DNA of 5,302 bases from Planctomyces sp. (lineage in GTDB: Bacteria > Planctomycetota > Planctomycetia > Planctomycetales > Planctomycetaceae), in contig SYLK01000002.1 of assembly GCA_005809115.1 (NCBI GenBank), positions 1 to 5,302 on the forward strand, written 5' to 3'. A model generated the notes under the pieces. It was given only the letters and a program-made list of their open reading frames with translations, did no database searches and was not told the origin of the DNA. This document shows positions 1 to 4,370 of the stretch, one piece after another; position 1 is the stretch's first letter; each line of letters starts with the position of its first letter. The translations under genes were made by a program, and so were the position numbers.

Positions 1-1
1 G

Positions 2-637
2 GCCGGGCTGATACAGATGATGGAGCCACTGCGGAAAGCCGGTGTTCCGGGAATGTGGAACACGTATGTGTGCGTCGATGATCTGCAGTCTGCGCTGGAC
101 AGTGCCGTGCAGCTGGGCGCGACCATCACCTGCCCCGTGACAAATGCCGTGGAACATGGACTGATCGCGTTTGTGAAGGATCAGACAGGCGGAGTGATCG
201 GCCTGTGGCAGAGTGGATCTCATGGAGGTTCTGCGCTTCGCGGCGATACCAATACAGTGTGCTGGAATGAGCTGGCCACTCGCGATCTGGCGGCCGCCTG
301 TGACTTTTACGGTTCTCTGTTTGGATGGTCGTTCGAGGAAAATCCCGGGTCGCCCGTGCCGTATGTCATCATCTGTCTGAATCACGGCAAGCAGGTCGGT
401 GGCATCATGCAGATGACGGCAGAATGGGGTGAAATGCCATCCCACTGGACAATCTACTTTCAGGTGGATGCCGTCGACTCTGTGGCCGCCCGCGTTCAGC
501 AGCTGAACGGTGCCATGGTGGTTCCACCGTTTGATACGCCAGTGGGACGGATTGCTGTCGTAAGTGATAACCAGGGAGCAGCCTTCAGTGTGATTCGTCT
601 CGAGCACATGCCGGAAGCAGAGCCAGTGCCGGCATAA
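2..637 (+). CDS. VOC (glyoxalase-fold) family protein, two modules, 5' end cut by window edge
   Basis: The frame is open to the left edge, reading AGLIQ before the first ATG at base 17. That ATG is probably internal, because the first module would lack its N-terminal half if translation began there. Counting from the ATG, residues 14-65 look like the C-terminal half of a first VOC module (WNTYVCVDDL, then DQTGGVIGLWQSG). Residues 80-194 form a complete second module (CWNELATRDLAAACDFYGSLFGW, later HWTIYFQVDAVDSV and VVSDNQGAAFSVI). This layout is that of mycobacterial Rv0577/CFP32-type proteins, which have two VOC domains. VOC proteins include lyases, dioxygenases and resistance proteins, so fold membership does not give a substrate. 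No signal peptide is visible in the part seen, so a cytoplasmic location is likely. The family and the TAA stop are secure; the function is unknown. Confidence 0.88.
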   Translation, partial: AGLIQMMEPLRKAGVPGMWNTYVCVDDLQSALDSAVQLGATITCPVTNAVEHGLIAFVKDQTGGVIGLWQSGSHGGSALRGDTNTVCWNELATRDLAAACDFYGSLFGWSFEENPGSPVPYVIICLNHGKQVGGIMQMTAEWGEMPSHWTIYFQVDAVDSVAARVQQLNGAMVVPPFDTPVGRIAVVSDNQGAAFSVIRLEHMPEAEPVPA

Positions 638-642
638 GGGGC

Positions 643-666
643 TGTCCGAATACCGTGTAACGGACA
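643..666. repeat. Perfect 6-bp inverted repeat after the VOC gene
   Basis: TGTCCG at 643-648 is matched by CGGACA at 661-666 around a 12-base loop, starting 5 bases after the VOC stop codon. It could form a weak RNA hairpin. No T-run follows, so it is not a canonical intrinsic terminator. CCGAA (646-650) and TTCGG (669-673) offer a competing pairing. A role in 3'-end formation for the VOC transcript is possible but unproven. Confidence 0.35.
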
Positions 667-670
667 AATT

Positions 671-691
671 CGGGAGGGCGAGGCTCCTGCC
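671..691. repeat. GC-rich segment resembling a dispersed planctomycete repeat
   Basis: The core GGGAGGGCGAGGCTCC (672-687, continuing TGCC) lies in the gap between the VOC and cyclase-like genes. It contains GGAG...CTCC self-complementarity. From memory, very similar strings recur many times in intergenic DNA of planctomycete genomes. Only one copy is visible in this window, so the repeat status is inference and cannot be shown here. Confidence 0.3.
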
Positions 692-754
692 ACGGGAAGT
701 GTGTCAACCGGATGCGGCCGCTGGCTGGCAATCCTGCGTTCAACAGGAACAAAT

Positions 755-762
755 GGGGAGAG
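755..762 (+). promoter_or_regulatory. Ribosome binding site fixing the start at 769
   Basis: GGGGAGAG lies about 8 bases before ATG 769. The upstream in-frame ATG at 712 has no comparable site and would place 19 non-signal-like residues ahead of the hydrophobic leader. This supports the start at 769. Confidence 0.6.
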
Positions 763-768
763 CAATCC

Positions 769-1851
769 ATGAGATGGCTGCTGAGTATCGTCGCTGCAGG
801 CTGCATGACTCAGGTTGTGCTGCCCGCGGCATCGCCAGCGGATGACAGTGTCACGCTGGAAAATGTCCAGACGCCTCAGCCGAATAAGGCGGATGAGCCG
901 CTGGCGGAGGAGTTTTCTCTGACTCAGGCGGTGCGATTTCTGGACACCGCGGCACTGGCCTGGCAGAAAGACCGCCAGTGTTTCACGTGTCACACGAATT
1001 TCGCTTACCTGTACGCGCGTCCGGCGGTTTCGGCGGGCGCTGAATCCCACCGACAGGTCCGCGCATCTGCGGAAAAACTCGTCAGCGAACGCTGGCCCGA
1101 CAAGGGACCTCGCTGGGACGCCGAGGTCGTGGCGGCCGCTGCCGCTCTGGCCTACAACGACGCTGCCACGACAGGGCATCTTCACGAGACGACGCGGGCG
1201 GCCCTGGAGCGGATGTGGACCCTGCAGAAGGCGGACGGCGGCTGGAGCTGGCTGAAATGCGACTGGCCGCCCATGGAGTCGGACGACCACTACGGTGTCA
1301 CTCTGGCCGCCATCGCCGTCGGCGCAGCCCCGGATGGCTACGCCTCCTCCGAGGCCGCGCAGAAAGGTCTGCTGGGAATCCGCAGATGGCTTGCCGAGAA
1401 CCCTCCGCCCACCATGCATCATCGGGCAATGCTGCTGTGGGCAGCCAGTTACCTGCCCGATCTGCTGACTGCCGATGAACAACAAGAAACGGTCCGTCAA
1501 CTGCTGGATCTGCAGAAGTCCGACGGCGGCTGGGGACTGGCCACACTCGGCAACTGGAGTCGCGAAGACGAAACTCCCCAGGATACCGTTTCCAGCGATG
1601 GCTACGGAACCGGATTCGTCCTGTTCGTGCTGCGCCGTTCCGGCCTGCCCGCCTCGGCCGAACCAGCACAGCGGGCGGTCGCCTGGCTGAAGACGCATCA
1701 GAGGGAAAGCGGCCGCTGGTTCACTCGCTCGCTGCACAAGGACAGTCACCATTTCATCAGCCATGCCGGCACCGCCATGGCGGTGATGGCCCTGCAGTCC
1801 TGCGAACTACCGGCGGTCAGTCGCCGCGAACCGGTGCCGCAGATTCCGTGA
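769..1851 (+). CDS. Exported squalene-cyclase-fold (prenyltransferase/squalene oxidase repeat) protein with a CXXCH motif
   Basis: The product is 360 residues. Residues 1-25 form a signal peptide (MRWLLSIVAAGCMTQ..., likely cleaved after ASPA). A lipoprotein reading at Cys12 is conceivable but the lipobox is poor. Residues 71-75 are CFTCH, the CXXCH pattern that attaches heme c. An alpha/alpha-barrel-type repeat region follows, with QW-like motifs QKADGGW (153-159), QKSDGGW (249-255) and QRESGRW (311-317). The DXDD acid motif of squalene-hopene cyclases is not seen, and the protein is much shorter than those enzymes at about 630 residues. It is therefore unlikely to cyclise squalene. Related exported proteins with CXXCH and the cyclase fold are common in planctomycetes and often sit with cytochrome-type proteins; their function is unknown. 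No hopanoid-pathway neighbour is present. The fold is fairly sure, heme binding is an inference, and the role is unknown. Confidence 0.85.
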   Translation: MRWLLSIVAAGCMTQVVLPAASPADDSVTLENVQTPQPNKADEPLAEEFSLTQAVRFLDTAALAWQKDRQCFTCHTNFAYLYARPAVSAGAESHRQVRASAEKLVSERWPDKGPRWDAEVVAAAAALAYNDAATTGHLHETTRAALERMWTLQKADGGWSWLKCDWPPMESDDHYGVTLAAIAVGAAPDGYASSEAAQKGLLGIRRWLAENPPPTMHHRAMLLWAASYLPDLLTADEQQETVRQLLDLQKSDGGWGLATLGNWSREDETPQDTVSSDGYGTGFVLFVLRRSGLPASAEPAQRAVAWLKTHQRESGRWFTRSLHKDSHHFISHAGTAMAVMALQSCELPAVSRREPVPQIP

Positions 1852-1888
1852 CTGTCTGACTTCCCTGATCATTTCCGTCTTTTCCGAT

Positions 1889-1907
1889 CCGGTAACACGG
1901 TTGCCGG
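1889..1907 (+). other. Stem-loop downstream of the cyclase-like gene
   Basis: CCGGTAAC (1889-1896) pairs with GTTGCCGG (1900-1907) across a 3-base loop. This gives an 8-bp stem with one G-T pair, starting 37 bases after the stop codon. No T-run follows, so it is not a classical intrinsic terminator. It may still protect or define the 3' end of the mRNA, or act in the leader of the aldehyde dehydrogenase gene. Confidence 0.4.
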
Positions 1908-1941
1908 TGACACTTCATACCACTCCGTTGACACTTTTTAC
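1908..1941 (+). promoter_or_regulatory. Imperfect 13-bp direct repeat with 21-bp spacing in front of the aldehyde dehydrogenase gene
   Basis: TGACACTTCATAC (1908-1920) and TGACACTTTTTAC (1929-1941) match at 11 of 13 positions. They are offset by 21 bp, two turns of B-DNA, as for a dimeric activator or repressor binding one face. The second copy overlaps TTGACA (1928-1933), a perfect sigma-70 -35 hexamer. No acceptable -10 hexamer sits 16-18 bases downstream, where the sequence is C-rich. The region is a candidate operator or promoter for the downstream gene, based only on its pattern and position. Confidence 0.35.
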
Positions 1942-1962
1942 TCCGCCCCCCCCGACTCAGAC

Positions 1963-1967
1963 AGGAG
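1963..1967 (+). promoter_or_regulatory. Ribosome binding site of the aldehyde dehydrogenase gene
   Basis: AGGAG is 9 bases before ATG 1977 and decides the start. An 8-C homopolymer run (1946-1953) lies just upstream in the leader. Confidence 0.65.
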
Positions 1968-1976
1968 CCTTGCAGC

Positions 1977-3452
1977 ATGTCCACAGCGACCGAAGTCAGA
2001 GAGATTCCGGCACCTCCGATTCGACAGACCGGCATTCTGATTGGCGACGAGTTTCGACCGTCCGTCAGCGGTAAGACCTTTGCCACCGTGAATCCGGCAA
2101 CCGAGGAAGTCATCTGCCAGGTGGCCGAGGGTGACACTGAGGACATCAATCTGGCCGTGCATGCCGCGCGTTCCGCCTTCGAGACGGGCCCCTGGTCTCG
2201 CATGGATGCCCGTGACCGCGGACGGCTTCTCCACAAACTTGCTGACCTGACCGAGCGGCATCTGGATGAGCTGGCTGCACTGGAATCGCTGGACAACGGC
2301 AAACCCATCCGGGATGCGAAGGCGGCCGACCTGCCACTGGTCATCGACTGTCTCCGCTACTACGCTGGCTGGGCCGACAAGATCCACGGCGACACAATTC
2401 CCATCCGGGGGGATTTCTTCTGTTACACCCGTCGTGAGCCCGTCGGCGTCTGTGGTCAGATCATCCCCTGGAATTTTCCACTCCTGATGACCGCCTGGAA
2501 ATGGGGACCCGCCCTCGCGACCGGCAACACGATTGTGATGAAGCCCGCCGAACAGACGCCACTGACATGCCTGCGACTGGCCGAACTGGCACTCGAGGCC
2601 GGATTTCCGCCTGGCGTGATCAATGTTGTCCCGGGTTACGGCCCCACCGCCGGAGCAGCGCTCGTCGCACATCCTCAGGTCGATAAGATCGCATTCACCG
2701 GGGAAGGCTCGACGGCAAAAATCATCATGCGCAATGCCGCCGAAACCCTGAAGCGACTGACCTTCGAACTCGGCGGAAAAAGTCCCAACATTGTCTTTGC
2801 CGATGCCGATCTGGATGCCGCAGTGGCCGGTGCCGAGTTTGGTCTGTTTTTCAATCAGGGGCAATGCTGTTGTGCCGGCAGCCGGCTGTTCGTGGAAGAG
2901 TCCATTCACGACAGGTTCGTGGAACTTGTCGTCGCACGCGCCAGTCAGCGCGTAATCGGGAATCCCCTGGAAGAAGCCACGCAGCAGGGGCCTCAGGTCG
3001 ACAAGGCTCAGTTTGACAAGATCATGCACTACATCGAACGCGGCAGCGATCAGGGTGCCGAGTGCCGCACCGGCGGCCGACGTCATGGTCAGCGAGGATA
3101 TTTCGTTCAGCCGACCGTCTTCACCGGTGTAACCGACAACATGGACATCGCGCGTGACGAAATCTTCGGCCCGGTCATGAGCATCCTGAAGTTCCGCGAT
3201 ATCAGCGAGGTGATTGATCGCGCCAACCAGACGCCCTATGGACTGGCGGCAGCCGTCTGGACCCGCGATGTGCAGAAAGCCCACCGGATCGCCGCCAGCG
3301 TACGCGCCGGCACTGTGTGGGTCAACTGCTACGACGTCTTCGACGCCGCAGCTCCGTTCGGCGGATTCAAGATGAGCGGTATGGGACGAGAACTCGGCGA
3401 GGCCGGCCTGGCAAATTACACGGAACTCAAAACCGTCACCGTTCGCTTGTGA
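1977..3452 (+). CDS. NAD-dependent aldehyde dehydrogenase, ALDH1/ALDH2 class
   Basis: The product is 491 residues, the usual length for the family. It has no signal peptide and is probably cytosolic. It oxidises an aldehyde to the carboxylic acid with NAD(P)+; the physiological substrate cannot be read from the sequence. Key residues are present: the IPWNFP motif with Asn166 (oxyanion hole), Lys189 in MKPAEQTP (cofactor ribose), general base Glu264 in ELGGKSP, nucleophile Cys298 in the middle of QCCCAGSR, and Glu395 in EIFGPV. These correspond to Asn169, Lys192, Glu268, Cys302 and Glu399 of human ALDH2. The stretch from FFNQGQCCCAGSR to GTVWVNCYDVF closely follows ALDH2. The cofactor loop usually written FTGSTEVG reads FTGEGSTA (240-247), with Glu replacing the usual Ser, and this segment is one residue shorter. 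The gene is alone between two long leaders, so a monocistronic unit is likely. The class is very secure. Confidence 0.97.
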   Translation: MSTATEVREIPAPPIRQTGILIGDEFRPSVSGKTFATVNPATEEVICQVAEGDTEDINLAVHAARSAFETGPWSRMDARDRGRLLHKLADLTERHLDELAALESLDNGKPIRDAKAADLPLVIDCLRYYAGWADKIHGDTIPIRGDFFCYTRREPVGVCGQIIPWNFPLLMTAWKWGPALATGNTIVMKPAEQTPLTCLRLAELALEAGFPPGVINVVPGYGPTAGAALVAHPQVDKIAFTGEGSTAKIIMRNAAETLKRLTFELGGKSPNIVFADADLDAAVAGAEFGLFFNQGQCCCAGSRLFVEESIHDRFVELVVARASQRVIGNPLEEATQQGPQVDKAQFDKIMHYIERGSDQGAECRTGGRRHGQRGYFVQPTVFTGVTDNMDIARDEIFGPVMSILKFRDISEVIDRANQTPYGLAAAVWTRDVQKAHRIAASVRAGTVWVNCYDVFDAAAPFGGFKMSGMGRELGEAGLANYTELKTVTVRL

Positions 3453-3508
3453 TCCACCCGAAAAACAGGCTCTTCCGGCCCCCCGACTCGCCAGGACCCC
3501 GTCAACGA

Positions 3509-3754
3509 TCAGTCTTCAGGTGCCACATCCGCGAAGCGCGAGTGGTCCCAGGGCGCATCAGGCCGCTCTTTCACGCTCAGCAGCAGGAGTCCGCTCGAAT
3601 CTGTGGACTGACGTGGAAGCAGCAGCTTTCTGGCCCTGCGCGCCCCCCCTCTTTTTTGAGATGGCCACTCTGTTTGCAGCGCCCGGATTTGATCGGTTTG
3701 AAATCCCCGGGAGTTGTCACTGTACGTTGTCGCAAACTCATGCCATGGAATCGG
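3509..3754 (-). pseudogene. Possible C-terminal remnant of an unidentified gene, no start codon
   Basis: Read on the minus strand, 81 codons are open between a TAA at 3755-3757 and a TGA at 3509-3511. There is no ATG in the open part. The translation ends ...KLLLPRQSTDSSGLLLLSV, then KERPDAPWDHSRFADVAPED, then stop. That tail has ordinary protein composition, and its codons often end in G or C like the real genes here. I do not recognise the family. The upstream half (QKRGGARRARK) is low in complexity and spans the homopolymer tract, where a frameshift is easy. It may be the 3' end of a gene whose front is lost or frame-shifted, or a chance open stretch. Confidence 0.3.
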
Positions 3755-3868
3755 TTATGCAGCATGCCCGGCGATGCTGAGTCTCCCCCGACCGCCGTGG
3801 GCAGGGTCTCAGGTGCCCGGCAGCGCTCGGAAAAGTTCCTGATTTTCTGAATTTCCTGGTTCGCCGGA

Positions 3869-3967
3869 TGCACGAATTCCGGACGCCACGCCACGAATAT
3901 GAAGTGACAGGCTCCGAACTGCCGTGGCTTCGGAGTCTGTTGTTTTCAGAGATTTCTGCACGAATTC
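3869..3967. repeat. 11-bp direct repeat flanking the terminator hairpin
   Basis: TGCACGAATTC occurs at 3869-3879 and again at 3957-3967, with an 88-bp offset. With the next three bases (CGG versus AGG) the match is 13 of 14. The second copy directly abuts the likely ribosome binding site of the next ORF (AGGA, 3968-3971). The two copies bracket the hairpin at 3907-3940. Confidence 0.45.
3907..3947 (+). terminator. Strong intrinsic-terminator-like hairpin
   Basis: ACAGGCTCCGAA (3907-3918) pairs with TTCGGAGTCTGT (3929-3940). This gives a 12-bp stem with a single G-U pair, a 10-base loop, and then TGTTTTC. It fits a rho-independent terminator on the plus strand. It ends only about 35 bases before ATG 3982. 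It could stop read-through from the left, or act as an attenuator in the leader of the downstream cluster if the promoter lies further upstream. Confidence 0.7.
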
Positions 3968-3981
3968 AGGAAAGAACGACC

Positions 3982-4173
3982 ATGATGCGATCAGTTGCCA
4001 TTGCCTGCGCCTTAGCGACAGGATTTCTGTATCCCGCGCCGCTGCAGGCCGACGAGAGTGCTGTGGATGTGGCGCGCCGCTGTGTGGAACGCGTCAATCA
4101 GATTGTCAAACGCTGCGATGAAGCCGCCCGACGTGAGACTGTGACCTGTGTCGCGACGATCAGCTGCTCGTGA
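3982..4173 (+). pseudogene. Truncated exported small protein (5' remnant of a longer gene)
   Basis: ATG 3982 (a second ATG follows at 3985) is preceded by AGGAAAG at 3968-3974. The 63-residue product starts with a clear signal peptide, MMRSVAIACALATGFLYPAP then LQA, likely cleaved before DESAVD. A helical Cys-spaced stretch follows (VARRCVERVNQIVKRCDEAA, then RRETVTCVATI), and the frame stops after ISCS. The spaced V/C heptad-like pattern resembles a family of exported planctomycete proteins of about 150 residues built from such repeats; this recognition is from memory and unverified. The last few residues lie over the sigma-factor sequence in another frame, so the natural C-terminus appears lost at a junction near 4150-4165. 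It may be expressed as a short peptide. The alternative in-frame ATG at 3868 adds non-signal residues across the terminator and is unlikely. Confidence 0.55.
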
Positions 4174-4349
4174 CCATGTTCTATCGTGAACAGAGATCTT
4201 ATGAACAGATTGCGCGGAGCCTGCAGATCAGCGCAAACGCCGTCGGTCCGAAACTCGACCGGGTCCGACGGCGGCTGAAAAACATCCTGGCGGCGCTTCC
4301 GACTGACGACGATTCCTGCAGCGACCCATTTCTGAATCTGATCTCCTGA
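4137..4349 (+). pseudogene. ECF-type sigma factor, region 4 only (5'-truncated remnant)
   Basis: The frame opens after a TGA at 4134-4136 and ends at TGA 4347-4349. From 4155 it reads DDQLLVTMFYREQRSYEQIA, then RSLQISANAVGPKLDRVRRR and LKNIL. This is sigma-70 region 4: a helix before the helix-turn-helix (SYEQIA..LQIS.NAVGPKLDRVRRRL) that contacts the -35 element. Region 2, needed for core binding and -10 melting, and the linker are absent upstream in every frame, so about 100 residues are missing. Translation could begin at ATG 4176, two bases after the stop of the preceding ORF, giving 57 residues with the recognition helices intact. It lies 21 bases before an anti-sigma-like membrane protein gene, the usual sigma/anti-sigma order. 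Family is clear; a truncated pseudogene is most likely, but a stand-alone DNA-binding peptide cannot be excluded. Confidence 0.75.
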
Positions 4350-4370
4350 CTGTTCCTGGCATTCAACACG

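Larger units (their letters stand above)
3453..3981. other. 529-base region without an intact gene
   Basis: No ORF here has both a start and convincing protein-like composition on either strand. Forward open frames are rich in Arg, Pro and Ser and look like noise. The region holds a minus-strand C-terminus-like remnant (3509-3754), a C7-T-C-T6 tract near 3643-3657, an 11-bp direct repeat (3869 and 3957) and a strong terminator hairpin (3907-3947). The lack of a usable gene, next to the fused gene remnants downstream, suggests sequence that has undergone decay or rearrangement. Confidence 0.6.

Noticed and set aside
712..768. N-terminal extension of the cyclase-like gene from ATG 712
   Set aside because: The 19 extra residues come before a clean signal peptide, there is no ribosome site, and GGGGAGAG sits correctly for ATG 769.
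496..1764. Long minus-strand frame (422 codons) opposite the cyclase-like gene
   Set aside because: It mirrors a well-supported gene, is rich in Arg, Gly and Gln with no recognisable domain, and is explained by high GC suppressing stops.
1928..1956. Sigma-70 promoter with TTGACA at 1928
   Set aside because: No -10-like hexamer at 16-18 bases; the sequence there is a C run. Kept only as part of the direct-repeat observation.
1938..3284. Long minus-strand frame (448 codons) opposite the aldehyde dehydrogenase
   Set aside because: The plus-strand frame has every family motif. The antisense product has no domain I recognise and no ribosome binding site evidence was seen.
1947..3489. CCCCCCGACTC occurring on both sides of the aldehyde dehydrogenase gene (1948-1958 and 3479-3489)
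   Set aside because: An 11-bp match dominated by a C run is weak in GC-rich DNA. No transposase, inverted ends or other sign of a mobile cassette.
3317..3850. Plus-strand frame of 177 codons overlapping the end of the aldehyde dehydrogenase gene
   Set aside because: It starts inside the dehydrogenase in another frame and is Arg/Pro/Ser-rich without any domain.
3577..3894. Minus-strand 105-codon frame with an ATG in the gene-poor region
   Set aside because: Composition is noise-like, and the neighbouring minus frame ending at 3509 has the more natural C-terminus.
3982..4349. A single gene broken by one frameshift between the signal-peptide ORF and the sigma region 4 frame
   Set aside because: The halves belong to different compartments and families, and the first half shows no sigma region 2 features, so gene fusion by deletion fits better.
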